Of a DNA stretch of 64,000 nucleotides, positions 54,641 through 63,811 are shown piece by piece (the first letter of the stretch is position 1; every line of letters begins with the position of its first letter). Both the position numbers and the translations under genes were made by a program. The notes beneath the pieces are model-generated. The model had not been told where the DNA came from, did no database searches, and saw only the letters and a program-made list of their open reading frames with translations. The stretch comes from Methanoregula sp. (lineage in GTDB: Archaea; Halobacteriota; Methanomicrobia; Methanomicrobiales; Methanospirillaceae). The DNA lies in contig JAJRCF010000005.1 of assembly GCA_028679075.1 (NCBI GenBank), positions 51,291 through 115,290 of the forward strand, in the 5' to 3' direction.

Positions 54641-54905
54641 TGATTTTCTTCTCGAACTCGGGGTTTGATGAATCCGAGACCTTCATAAGAAGGTCGAGGA
54701 TGAGAAGAACCGCAGGTTCTTCGAATCCCTCGTTCATCGAAGAAATCAGACGATCTTTTTCTCGTGCCCGGGGGTTGATACCCCCTCACACTACGAAAAA
54801 AATGATTTTTTTCTCAAATACAGGACTAGAGAAACCCTCGTAAGTCGAAGAACGTCTGTTGACGTTCTTCTCCAACTCGGGGTCTGATGACCCCTCGTTT
54901 TTTCA
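54641..54905 (+). repeat. Hairpin-repeat tract after mscL
   Basis: Tandem stem-loops: AAAATC-TGAT-GATTTT at the mscL stop; CTCGG/CCGAG around TTTGATGA; GAACC-GCA-GGTTC; GGGGGT-TGAT-ACCCCC; GAAAAAAA-TGAT-TTTTTTTC; GAAGAACGTC-TGTT-GACGTTCTTC; GGGGTC-TGAT-GACCCC. Loops are nearly always TGAT while stems differ. The last stem is followed by TTTTTT and could terminate transcription. Confidence 0.8.
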
Positions 54906-54906
54906 A
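54879..54906 (+). terminator. Hairpin plus T-run
   Basis: GGGGTC-TGAT-GACCCC followed by TCGTTTTTTC. Archaeal termination depends mostly on T-runs; the position, 250 bases after mscL, makes it a plausible end for read-through transcripts. Confidence 0.45.
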
Positions 54907-55042
54907 GGGATGTTATTTTCCGGGGAAGTCTACGACCCTCCAGGGAGACCAATTTCTTTAAACGTCCTGAGAGAATACCTGAACTGATACAACCGGAAAC
55001 ACCCTGGCATATCCTTTTGCCGGACTTTTCCTCTGGTGAACC

Positions 55043-56569
55043 ATGAAACACCCTGCACAGATCCTCCTGTTCCTCCTGGTGATCGCTGCCGTGATAGTGC
55101 CGTTACCCGTTGCCGCGGATACGGGAAGCGGGTCCGGGGCGGGCTACATTACCGTGACCAACCCACCGGTTGCGGACTTCTTTACCAGTACGCGGTACGG
55201 GTCTGCCCCGTTCACGGTCAGTTTCGCGGATACCTCGCGGGGATATACTCCCATGACCTGTCGCTGGGACTTTGGCGACGGCTCCACCTCCAGCGTGCAG
55301 AATCCCACGCATACGTACCCCGGTGATGGCGAATACACAGTCCGGCTTACTGTCACCAACCAGTACGGGTCTGATACCAGAACCGAGACCGCATACATCG
55401 GTGTGGGCAATCCACCGGTCACGGATTTTTCTGCCACACCCCGGCAGGGCACAATACCGCTGACGGTTTCGTTTACGGATGTTTCAAAGAACAAACCGAC
55501 TGCATGGGACTGGGACTTTGGTGACGGGACGACATCAACAGAACAGGACCCCTCGCACACCTTCCTGCAGCCCGGCACTTATACGGTAAAGCTGAAAGTC
55601 TCCAATCATTTCGGCAGCGATGCGCTTGCACAGACCGGTTTCATCAATGCAAGCCTTCCGGGTACGGCCCTCGTAACCGTTCCCGCTGCCCCGGAAAAAG
55701 AGCGGGCTTCCGGTATCGTAGGCCTCATCCAGGAGGCAAAAGGGACCACGGAGAAAAACCTGCCAGCTGCCGCATATATCCCGCCCCAGTTCATGGCCCT
55801 TGCTGCGGTGATCACGAGCCTTGGGGTGATCGTGATCCAGGTCCTGGTCGCCAATATCGGGATGCTCTCCCAGGTCGGGTTCAAGGCAGCGAAGTTCATC
55901 GCCGACCTTGCTGGCGGGCACGCGGTGGAGAAGCTCAGCGAGAAAGAGATCGAGGCCCGGGGTATCGCCGCCCGCCATAGGGAACAGCACTTCTTTGGCC
56001 TCTCCGCAACGGAAGTGCTCGTGATCGAGGCTGCCGTGATCATGGTGGCGCTCGCGTTCCTCCTCGCAGACCGGGTCGAACTGGACCTGAAGATGGTGCT
56101 CATCTACATGCTTGTCGGTGCGGTCTCGATCGTACTCCATGATTTCGCTCACCGGTATTTTGCCACGAAACACGGCCACGATGCCGACACCCGGTTCTGG
56201 GGACTGGGGACGGTCATTATGTTCCTGACCGCGTGGCTCTATGGCAATGCCTTTGCCCAGCCGTACCGGAACCTCGTGAACCGCGAAGGGGGATCGCACG
56301 AGACCCGGGAGGAGGGTATTGAGATGGTTGCCGGTCCGGTCGTGAGTATCATCCTGATGATCCTCTTCCTTGCCATAGTCCAGCTCGGGGGGGTCTGGGC
56401 CATTGCGGGAGGCGTCGGGTTCACGATCAACCTCATCACCGCAGTCTACAGCCTGATGCCCATATCCACGATGGATGGCGGTGCGATCTGGAGGTGGAAC
56501 CGCTCCCTCTATCTTGCGTTGTTCATCCCGATGATCGTGTTTTACTTCTTCACGTTCATGCTGGTATAA
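55043..56569 (+). CDS. PKD-domain M50-type membrane protease (HDxxH variant)
   Basis: 508 residues. A signal peptide (about 1-25) precedes two PKD domains (about 35-115 and 125-205, each with WDFGDG and YTVRLTVTN-like ends), which are extracytoplasmic. A transmembrane region of about seven helices (250-508) contains LHDFAHRYFA at about residue 368 and STMDGG near the end, the two metal motifs of M50/site-2 proteases, with HDxxH in place of HExxH. It may cut membrane proteins, or be an inactive relative because of the Glu-to-Asp change. Confidence 0.8.
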   Translation: MKHPAQILLFLLVIAAVIVPLPVAADTGSGSGAGYITVTNPPVADFFTSTRYGSAPFTVSFADTSRGYTPMTCRWDFGDGSTSSVQNPTHTYPGDGEYTVRLTVTNQYGSDTRTETAYIGVGNPPVTDFSATPRQGTIPLTVSFTDVSKNKPTAWDWDFGDGTTSTEQDPSHTFLQPGTYTVKLKVSNHFGSDALAQTGFINASLPGTALVTVPAAPEKERASGIVGLIQEAKGTTEKNLPAAAYIPPQFMALAAVITSLGVIVIQVLVANIGMLSQVGFKAAKFIADLAGGHAVEKLSEKEIEARGIAARHREQHFFGLSATEVLVIEAAVIMVALAFLLADRVELDLKMVLIYMLVGAVSIVLHDFAHRYFATKHGHDADTRFWGLGTVIMFLTAWLYGNAFAQPYRNLVNREGGSHETREEGIEMVAGPVVSIILMILFLAIVQLGGVWAIAGGVGFTINLITAVYSLMPISTMDGGAIWRWNRSLYLALFIPMIVFYFFTFMLV

Positions 56570-56778
56570 ATCACCAGCCTTTTTTATGCCACGGGCCCGG
56601 AAGCCAGTCCGATCCCGGTGAACAGTACACCTGTCAGAAATCATATCAACGACCCCGCTGGCACGACAGGATGGCCGTCAGGTATTCCAGTCAGGATCAA
56701 ATCGAGTCATATATCTACTCTTAAAAAAAAATCCGATTATAACAAAATGGGCATTGCCACGATTCAGGTAAGCACCAT

Positions 56779-59700
56779 ATGATCTCGGTTCTTTATGTAG
56801 ATGATGAGGAGGCTCTCCTCGACATCGGCAAGCGGTATCTTGAGCGCACCGGCAAACTGAAGGTGGATATCACCACATCGGTTTCCCACGCGCTCGAACT
56901 TCTGACTATCACCCGGTACGATGTGATCGTATCCGATTACCAGATGCCGGAGATGGACGGGATCGAGTTCCTCAAGAAACTCAGGTCATTGTTCCCGAAG
57001 ATCCCGTTTATCATTTTTACCGGGAAAGGACGCGAGGAAGTTGCCATTGAGGCATTCGAATACGGCGCGGATTTTTATCTCCAGAAAGGGGGGGCGCCAA
57101 AACCCCAGTTCACCGAGCTTGCCAGGAAGATCATCACTGCCCACGAACACCGCCAAGGCGAGTTCCACATCTATAAACTCAACCGGTTATACTCCGTGCT
57201 GAGCGCAACCAACAAGGCGATTGTCCGAAACTATGATGTCCATGACCTGCTGGAAGAGATCTGCAGGATTTCGGTTGAGAACGGGGGTTTCCGGATGGCA
57301 TGGGCCGGCATGGTCAACGGGCAGGCCAATACGATCGGCCCGGTTGCGTCGTACGGACATACCGACGGGTACCTGGAAAAACTGACCGGTTCTGCGGAGG
57401 ATACACTCTCTTCGGAAGACCCAACCATAACGGCAGTCCGCACAGGAAAATACGAGATCCGCGATATCATACCGGAAGATCCGCTCATGTATCCCTGGAA
57501 AGCAGAGGCGATTCGGCGGGGCTACCAGGCGATTGCGGCATTCCCCTTTGCCAGCGGCACACGATACGCCGGCGCACTGACGCTCTGTGCTCCCGAGACC
57601 GGTTTCTTCGACGACCAGATCATTTCCCTCCTGGACGAGATGGCACGTGACCTGACCTTTGCACTCAAAGTGCGGGAAGATGACGAGCGGCGACGGCGTA
57701 CGGAGACAGAACTCCAGAAGAAGAACCAGGAACTGGCTGCTGCCTATGAGCAGCTGACGGCACAGGAAGAGGAACTCCGGGCCAACTATGACGAACTGAA
57801 ACGGGGCGAGGACTCCCTGCGCCAGAGCGAGGAAAAATACCGCCGCATTGTCGAGACTGCAAACGAAGGCATCTGGATGCTGGACGCGGATTTTTCAACA
57901 ACCTTCGTCAACAAAAAACTCGCCGAATTTCTTGGATGCACTGAACGTGAGATGCTGGGAAAGAATATTGCCGATTTCATGCGACCGGACGATACCCAGG
58001 ATCACCTGCTCCGGAAAATGAACCGTAAGTCCGGGAAGAGCGAGCAATATGAACGCCGCTTTATCCGGAAGGATGGCAGCACCTGCTGGCTCCTGGTCTC
58101 CGGTTCTCCGTTGTATGACAGCGCCGGTCATTTCTGCGGTTCGTTTGCCATGGTGACAAACATCACCAACCTGAAACTCGCAGAAGAGAAGCTGGCAAGG
58201 AACGAGAAAAAATTCCGCCATATTTTTGATGCGGCACCCTACCTCATCGTCTCGGTGAACCGCGAGGGGACCATTGTCGACTGCAACCGGAGGATAGAGA
58301 ATGTGCTCCAGTACCAGAAGCAGGAGATCATTGGAAAGCCGTTTTCATCCCTTGTTCATGCGGACCACCGGACCGCAGCACAGGAATACCTGCGCCTGGT
58401 GCTGACCAAGGGGTCCTCCCGGAACCAGATGTACGGGATGCTGAAAAAAGACGGCGGGCTCGTAGATGTGAGCGTCAGTTCGAGCGGGCTGAAGGACCAG
58501 TCGGGCGCATTTTTCCGGGCGGTCTGTATCATCGAGGACATCACGGAACACCGGCAGATGCAGGAGTCGCTGCTCCGGAAAAATGAGGACCTGGCCGCGT
58601 CCTTTGAGGAACTTACGGCCATTGAAGAGGAACTACGCCACCACCACGAAGATCTCTTAAAAAGCGAGGAGGCGCTCCGGGCGAGCGAGACGCGGTACCG
58701 GAACATCTTTGAGAACGCGATCCTTGGCATATACCGGACCGCACCGGATGGCAGAATTATCGAAATTAATCCTGCATTTGCCCGGATACTGGGGTATGAT
58801 TCTCCGGATGAACTGAAATCGTCAGTCAGTTCCATGCGGAACCTGTACGTGCATCCGGAGGACCGGGACCAGATCGTGATGCGGATCGGGCGCAGCGAAG
58901 CGGTCCGGGCAATGGATGTCGAATGTATCCGCAAGGACGGCCGCCACATCTGGCTGAACCTGAACGCACAGGGGATCGAGAATGCCAGGGGAGAGATCAT
59001 TGCCATTGAAGGGACAACCGAAGATATCACCGACCGCTGTCTTGCGGAGAGCGGACTCAAGACCGCCCATGCCAAACTGCAGCTCTTGTCGAGCATCACC
59101 CGCCACGATATCCTCAACCAGCTGAATGCACTCAGGGCGTATCTTGACCTGATGAAGGACGAGGAATCAGACCCGGGAAAAGTGGAGCTGCTGACGAAGG
59201 AGGAGAAGGTTGTTGCGACGATCGAAGAGCAGATACTGTTCACGCGGGATTACCAGACCATGGGCATGATCGCGCCCTCGTGGCAGAACGTGAGCCAGCA
59301 ACTTGACAAGTCCACGCGGGGCCTTACGTTGCGGAACGTCAGGATCGAGTCCTCACGGTCGGACCTCGAAGTACTGGCCGATCCGCTCCTGACCAAAGTC
59401 TTTTACAACCTTGTCGACAATTCCCTGCGGCATGGAGGCCCCCGGCTGGACCTGATCCGGTTCTCGTGCCAGGAGAACGGGGAGGAGATCATCTGTGTCT
59501 ATGAAGACAATGGCATCGGGATTCCTCCAAAAGACAAGCCGCTGATCTTCAACCGCGGGTTCGGGAAAAATACCGGGCTTGGCATGTTCCTCGCAAAGGA
59601 GATCCTTGCCATCACCGGTATGACGATCCAGGAGACCGGGGAATTCGGCAAGGGTGTACGATTTGAGATCGCCGTGCCGAAGGATGCATACCGTTTCTGC

Positions 59701-59790
59701 GAGAGACCGGCAGAGGTCACGACTCAGAAGATCAAGAAAAATGAAGATGCGAGGAGCCGGATTCGAACCGGCGAACCCCTACGGGACTAG
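56779..59790 (+). CDS. Hybrid sensor histidine kinase (REC-GAF-PAS3-HATPase)
   Basis: 1003 residues. The receiver (1-120) keeps VDDEEA, VSDYQMPEMDG and FTGKG. Then a GAF domain (about 135-295), a coiled-coil (295-350), three PAS domains (about 355-470, 475-595, 645-770) separated by a second coiled-coil, a histidine helix (SSITRHDILNQLNALRAYLDL, His near 773) and an ATPase domain with N-box YNLVDNSLRHGG, G1 EDNGIGIP and GFGKNTGLGMFLAKEI. The final codons (ARSRIRTGEPLRD) are read from the antisense of a tRNA-Leu, so the natural end may be earlier. Confidence 0.92.
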   Translation: MISVLYVDDEEALLDIGKRYLERTGKLKVDITTSVSHALELLTITRYDVIVSDYQMPEMDGIEFLKKLRSLFPKIPFIIFTGKGREEVAIEAFEYGADFYLQKGGAPKPQFTELARKIITAHEHRQGEFHIYKLNRLYSVLSATNKAIVRNYDVHDLLEEICRISVENGGFRMAWAGMVNGQANTIGPVASYGHTDGYLEKLTGSAEDTLSSEDPTITAVRTGKYEIRDIIPEDPLMYPWKAEAIRRGYQAIAAFPFASGTRYAGALTLCAPETGFFDDQIISLLDEMARDLTFALKVREDDERRRRTETELQKKNQELAAAYEQLTAQEEELRANYDELKRGEDSLRQSEEKYRRIVETANEGIWMLDADFSTTFVNKKLAEFLGCTEREMLGKNIADFMRPDDTQDHLLRKMNRKSGKSEQYERRFIRKDGSTCWLLVSGSPLYDSAGHFCGSFAMVTNITNLKLAEEKLARNEKKFRHIFDAAPYLIVSVNREGTIVDCNRRIENVLQYQKQEIIGKPFSSLVHADHRTAAQEYLRLVLTKGSSRNQMYGMLKKDGGLVDVSVSSSGLKDQSGAFFRAVCIIEDITEHRQMQESLLRKNEDLAASFEELTAIEEELRHHHEDLLKSEEALRASETRYRNIFENAILGIYRTAPDGRIIEINPAFARILGYDSPDELKSSVSSMRNLYVHPEDRDQIVMRIGRSEAVRAMDVECIRKDGRHIWLNLNAQGIENARGEIIAIEGTTEDITDRCLAESGLKTAHAKLQLLSSITRHDILNQLNALRAYLDLMKDEESDPGKVELLTKEEKVVATIEEQILFTRDYQTMGMIAPSWQNVSQQLDKSTRGLTLRNVRIESSRSDLEVLADPLLTKVFYNLVDNSLRHGGPRLDLIRFSCQENGEEIICVYEDNGIGIPPKDKPLIFNRGFGKNTGLGMFLAKEILAITGMTIQETGEFGKGVRFEIAVPKDAYRFCERPAEVTTQKIKKNEDARSRIRTGEPLRD

Positions 59791-59832
59791 GCCCTGAACC
59801 TAGCGCCTTTGACCTGGCTCGGCGATCCTCGC
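59748..59832 (-). tRNA. tRNA-Leu (anticodon CAG)
   Basis: 85 bases on the minus strand. Acceptor GCGAGGA pairs with TCCTCGC, discriminator A; D-arm GCC...GGC; anticodon stem CTAGG/CCTAG with loop TTCAGGG, giving anticodon CAG; a long variable arm (CCC-GTA-GGG) as expected for class II leucine tRNA; T-arm GCCGG-TTCGAAT-CCGGC. No intron and no encoded CCA. It overlaps the 3' end of the sensor kinase frame in antisense by 43 bases. Confidence 0.95.
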
Positions 59833-59884
59833 GCCTTTATAGATTACCTTGTTGGATTAAATAAAGGTAGGGTAAAAGAACGGC

Positions 59885-61747
59885 TCACGCCTTCTTCTGC
59901 CCGTTCATGTCATTCTGGAACTTCTTCATCTCCTGCTCGCGCAGTTCTTTGCGACGGATCTTCCCGGAGATCGTCTTTGGGAGGGACTCAACAAACTCGA
60001 TCTTACGCGGGTACTTGTAGGGTGCTGTGACCTTCTTGACATGGTTCTGGATCTCGCGCACGAGACCTTCCGACGGTTTGATATCCGGTTTTAAGATGAT
60101 GAACGCCTTGACGACAAGTCCCCGTATATCATCCGGGGAGCCGACAACTGCCGCTTCCTGCACGGACGGGTGCTCCAGCAGGGCGCTTTCTACTTCGAAC
60201 GGCCCGATGCGGTACCCGGATGCCTTGATCACGTCATCGTCCCTGCCAATGAACCAGAAGTAGCCATCTTCATCCCTGTACGCCTTGTCACCGGTGTAAT
60301 ACCAGTCGCCGATGAATGATTTCTTGTTCTCGTCTGCGTTGTTGAGGTACTCGCGGAACATGCCGACCGGGCGCGGGTTGATCCGTATTGCAATCTTGCC
60401 CTCTTCGTGAAGCGGCACCGGCTTCCCGTGATCGTCGTGCAGCTCGATCTGCCAGCCGGGAGAGGGGCGCCCCATGGAGCCGAATTTGGGCTGCATACCG
60501 GGGAACGTCCCGACACAGAGCACGGTTTCCGTCTGCCCGTATCCCTCATAAATGGTCAGGCCGGTCGCATCCTTCCATGCCTTGATCACTTCGGGGTTGA
60601 GCGGTTCACCGGCGCTGGTGCAGTGACGCAGTTCAGAGAAATCGAACTTGTCGAGGTCCGCGAGGATGAGCATCCGGTAGATGGTCGGGGGGACGCAGAA
60701 CGTGTTGATGCCATATTTCTCGATGAGCGGCAGGAGCTCTGTTGCATTGAACCTTCCCCGGATATCGTACACGAAGATTGCGGCACCTTCGATCCACTGG
60801 CCATAGAACTTGCCCCATGCACTCTTCGCCCATCCGGTGTCAGAGAGGGTTAAGTGGAGATCGGTTGTCCGTACGTCATGCCAGAACCGGGCGGTGACGA
60901 TATGCCCCAGCGGGTAACTGTGGTCATGGAGCACCATCTTTGGTTCGCCCGTAGTACCGGACGTAAAGAAGATCACGAGCGGGTCCGTGCTCCGGGTCTT
61001 TTTGGTCCCCGGCATGGTGACAAGTTTTGCCGAGACCGGTGCAGGATAGTCCAGCTCCACCGGGTAACTGATCCAGCCGTCACGCTTGCCGTCAACCAGC
61101 ATCCTGCAGCTCAATGATGGGCATTCCTTTACGATCTCGTCGATCTTGTCGGCATGTTCCGTGCTCGTGATCACCATCTTGATCTCAGCGAGATTGATCC
61201 GGTATTTCAGGTCCTTGCCGGTGAGCATGGTGGGTGCGGGGCAGTAGACTGCACCACGCTTGATCAGGGCAATGGTGAATGTCCACCATTCGGGGACGCG
61301 GGGGAGCATGATCAGGACACGGTCTCCCTTGTTGACACCGTACTTGATCAGCATGTTGACGATCTGGTTGGAGAGGCGCATCAGGTCCCAGAATGAGAAC
61401 TTCTTCTCCTCGCCATGCTGGTTCAGCCAGATCATGGCGAGCTTGTTCCGGTCTTTCTGTGCCCAGGCATCGATGACATCAAACCCGAAATTAAAAAACT
61501 CGGGGACCTCGATCCTGAAGTTCCGGCTTGCGGCATCATAATCGCCGATGTTGTGGTGGTCTGCAGGAATAACCGGTCCCGCAGAAGGGAGTGTGGTTAT
61601 GCCGGGAGTAACGGTGCCGGAGCCGGGAGCAAGCCGGGCCTCGCAGGCCTCGGTGATCCATTCGGACCGGGACATCTTCTCCACTTTGGCAGATTTATCG
61701 ATCGTTTCTGCCAGGGAATCATCCATAGTAACGGAGTATCGCACCAT
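59885..61747 (-). CDS. Acyl-CoA synthetase fused to an N-terminal ribbon-helix-helix domain
   Basis: 620 residues from the ATG at 61747. Residues 1-42 read MVRYSVTMDDSLAETIDKSA then a KMSRSEWITEACEARL helix, a full RHH (CopG/MetJ-type) DNA-binding domain. A Pro/Thr linker leads to the AMP-forming synthetase: FTSGTTGEPKMVLH (A3), YEGYGQTE (A5), YYTGDKAYRDEDGYFWFIGRDDDVIKASGYRIGP (A7-A8) and KTISGKIRRKEL (A10 Lys). It activates a medium- or branched-chain acid to the CoA ester. The RHH part may let the enzyme repress its own gene; GTGGTGC/GCACCAC repeats lie directly upstream. A second synthetase follows upstream on the same strand. Confidence 0.88.
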   Translation of the reverse strand: MVRYSVTMDDSLAETIDKSAKVEKMSRSEWITEACEARLAPGSGTVTPGITTLPSAGPVIPADHHNIGDYDAASRNFRIEVPEFFNFGFDVIDAWAQKDRNKLAMIWLNQHGEEKKFSFWDLMRLSNQIVNMLIKYGVNKGDRVLIMLPRVPEWWTFTIALIKRGAVYCPAPTMLTGKDLKYRINLAEIKMVITSTEHADKIDEIVKECPSLSCRMLVDGKRDGWISYPVELDYPAPVSAKLVTMPGTKKTRSTDPLVIFFTSGTTGEPKMVLHDHSYPLGHIVTARFWHDVRTTDLHLTLSDTGWAKSAWGKFYGQWIEGAAIFVYDIRGRFNATELLPLIEKYGINTFCVPPTIYRMLILADLDKFDFSELRHCTSAGEPLNPEVIKAWKDATGLTIYEGYGQTETVLCVGTFPGMQPKFGSMGRPSPGWQIELHDDHGKPVPLHEEGKIAIRINPRPVGMFREYLNNADENKKSFIGDWYYTGDKAYRDEDGYFWFIGRDDDVIKASGYRIGPFEVESALLEHPSVQEAAVVGSPDDIRGLVVKAFIILKPDIKPSEGLVREIQNHVKKVTAPYKYPRKIEFVESLPKTISGKIRRKELREQEMKKFQNDMNGQKKA

Positions 61748-61757
61748 ACAGATCCAT

Positions 61758-61872
61758 TTAGTGGTGCGCTTATTACATCTTTCGATTAATTGTGCACCAC
61801 ATTTGACGGAAACCAAAGAAATAATTAATGAGAATTATTCGTTTTATGAGGACAGATTTAAATGCACCACAG
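61758..61872 (-). promoter_or_regulatory. Candidate operator for the RHH-acyl-CoA synthetase
   Basis: GTGGTGC at 61761-61767 and its complement GCACCAC at 61794-61800 form an inverted pair; a third copy, GCACCAC, is at 61864-61870. They lie between 14 and 125 bases upstream of the synthetase ATG, in an AT-rich interval. RHH proteins bind short repeated sites of this size. The binding itself is inferred. Confidence 0.5.
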
Positions 61873-61908
61873 CAGATGCGGATGATAAAAAATAGTTGTT
61901 TCAGGTTA

Positions 61909-63576
61909 TTATTTCTGGTTATGATACTTTTTCAGTTCGGCCGCCCGCAGCTCGCTGCGCTTGATCTTGCCGGAGATTGTCTTTGGAAGTTCTTCGACAA
62001 ACTCAATTTCCCGGGGATATTTGTAGGGGGCCGTGGTCCGTTTGACATACGACTTGATCTCCCTGACCAGTGATTCCGAGGGATCATATCCCTTGTTCAG
62101 GACAACAAATGCCTTGACGATCAGGCCCCGGATACGATCGGGTGAACCAACAACCGCGGCTTCCTGCACCGCCGGGTGTTCCAGCAGGGCACTCTCCACC
62201 TCAAACGGCCCGATCCGGTACCCGGAACTCTTGATCACGTCGTCGTCACGCCCGACGAACCAGAAATACCCGTCCTTATCGAAGTAGACTTTATCACCGG
62301 TATAGTACCAGTTATTCACGAACGATTTCTTATTCTCGTCCGGGTTGTCAATGTATTCGACGAACAGGCCGGGTGGTCGGGGTTTGCAGTGGATGGCGAG
62401 CCGGCCCTCCTCATGGACGCCGAGCGGTTTCCCGTCATCATCGTGCACCTCGATCTTCCATCCCGGCGAGGGCTTCCCCATTGAACCGGGCCGGGGCTCG
62501 ACCGAGGGGAATGAGGCCACACAGCAGGCAGTCTCGGTCTGTCCGTACCCCTCGCAGATCGTAAGGCCCGTCCCTTCCTTCCAGACCCGGATCACTTCGG
62601 GATTGAGCGGTTCACCGGCGCTGGTGCAGTGCCGCAGTGACGACAGGTCGAACTTATCGAGATCGGCCAGGATCAGCATCCGGTAGATCGTGGGGGGGCA
62701 GCAGAAGGTGGTGATCTGGTATTTTTCCAGCAGGGGGAGGACTTCGGTTGCCTGGAACTTGCCGGTAAAATTGTACACAAAGAGACAGGCGCCTTCGATC
62801 CACTGGCCGAAGATCTTCCCCCATGCACATTTTGCCCAGCCGGTGTCGGCGACCGTGAAATGCAGGTCATTGTGCCGGATGTCCTGCCAGAGCCGGGCAG
62901 TCACGATATGCCCCAGCGGGTACCCGTGGTTATGGAGCACCATCTTGGGTTCACCGGTAGTACCGGAAGTGAAATAGATCAGCATCGGGTCGGTGCTCTT
63001 TGTCTTAAGGTCGTCAGGAATGCTCACCGAACGGTGGGAGACCGGCGCCGGGTACAGCAGTTCATAGGGAAAACTTGCCCATCCCTTGAGTTCCCCGTCC
63101 GCCAGGAACCGTGAGGTCAGGGTCGGGCACTCATTGCAGATCTCCTCTACCTTTGAGGCATTCTCAAGGTCCGTGATGACCATCCGGAACTTACCCTTGT
63201 TCACCCGGTACTTGATATCCCGCGGCGTCAGCATGGTCGGGCACGGGGCAAAAACCGCCCCCAGCTTGATGAGCGCGATGGCAAAGATCCACCACTCCGG
63301 GATCCGGGGGAGCATGACGAGCACCCGGTCTCCCTTGTTGATGCCATACTTCAGGAGAATATTTGCCGCCTTGTTGGAGAGGTTTGCCAGGTCAAGGAAA
63401 CTGTATTTCTTCTCTTCACCCTGCTGGTTTACCCAGATCAGGGCCAGCTTGTTGCGGTCCTTTTTTGCCCACTCATCGATCACGTCAAACCCGAAGTTAT
63501 AATATTCCGGGATATCGATGGCGAAGTGTTCGCACATCTTCTCGTAGCTTTCCGTCCCATGCCCGGTCTTCTTCAT
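61909..63576 (-). CDS. Acyl-CoA synthetase, paralogue without RHH domain
   Basis: 555 residues. The AMP-forming core is about 70% alike by eye to the fused paralogue downstream: YFTSGTTGEPKMVLHNHG, CEGYGQTETAC, YYTGDKVYFDKDGYFWFVGRDDDVIKSSGYRIGP and KTISGKIKRSEL with the catalytic Lys. The pair probably arose by tandem duplication. The N terminus lacks the RHH segment and starts at FAIDIPEYYNFGFDV after a short leader. Different substrate preference is likely but not shown. Confidence 0.93.
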   Translation of the reverse strand: MKKTGHGTESYEKMCEHFAIDIPEYYNFGFDVIDEWAKKDRNKLALIWVNQQGEEKKYSFLDLANLSNKAANILLKYGINKGDRVLVMLPRIPEWWIFAIALIKLGAVFAPCPTMLTPRDIKYRVNKGKFRMVITDLENASKVEEICNECPTLTSRFLADGELKGWASFPYELLYPAPVSHRSVSIPDDLKTKSTDPMLIYFTSGTTGEPKMVLHNHGYPLGHIVTARLWQDIRHNDLHFTVADTGWAKCAWGKIFGQWIEGACLFVYNFTGKFQATEVLPLLEKYQITTFCCPPTIYRMLILADLDKFDLSSLRHCTSAGEPLNPEVIRVWKEGTGLTICEGYGQTETACCVASFPSVEPRPGSMGKPSPGWKIEVHDDDGKPLGVHEEGRLAIHCKPRPPGLFVEYIDNPDENKKSFVNNWYYTGDKVYFDKDGYFWFVGRDDDVIKSSGYRIGPFEVESALLEHPAVQEAAVVGSPDRIRGLIVKAFVVLNKGYDPSESLVREIKSYVKRTTAPYKYPREIEFVEELPKTISGKIKRSELRAAELKKYHNQK

Positions 63577-63811
63577 CAGAATCGAGAACAGTGTTTCATC
63601 CGGTTCGTCTTCAATCTGTCCCTTTTTCCGTCTCTTATCCTGTTCACCCGATAAAAAAATGTATGAACTCCCGGGTCAGAGTCCCATCCGGGAATTTATT
63701 AAAAAAGTTGGGCAAATCCAAGGATAATTCCATCGGCATATCAGGGCGGAGCGAGGGGACATAAAGGTTGTCCATTAGTATTATGATTCAGGGCACAGCA
63801 TAGTACAATGG
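63577..63811. other. Divergent promoter interval of acyl-CoA synthetase and tbp
   Basis: 235 bases with no gene. AT-rich runs (TTTATTAAAAAAG near 63697-63709, GACATAAAGG near 63758) are candidate TATA elements for the two divergent genes. The CCCGGG/CCCGGG-type palindrome near 63672-63697 (CTCCCGGGT, ATCCGGGA) may be structural. Confidence 0.4.

Noticed and set aside
6118..54905. TGATGA/CTGA motifs in the hairpin loops as box C/D guide RNAs
   Set aside because: The motifs sit in four-base loops of short stems, without the C-D' and C'-D spacing or guide segments of real C/D RNAs.
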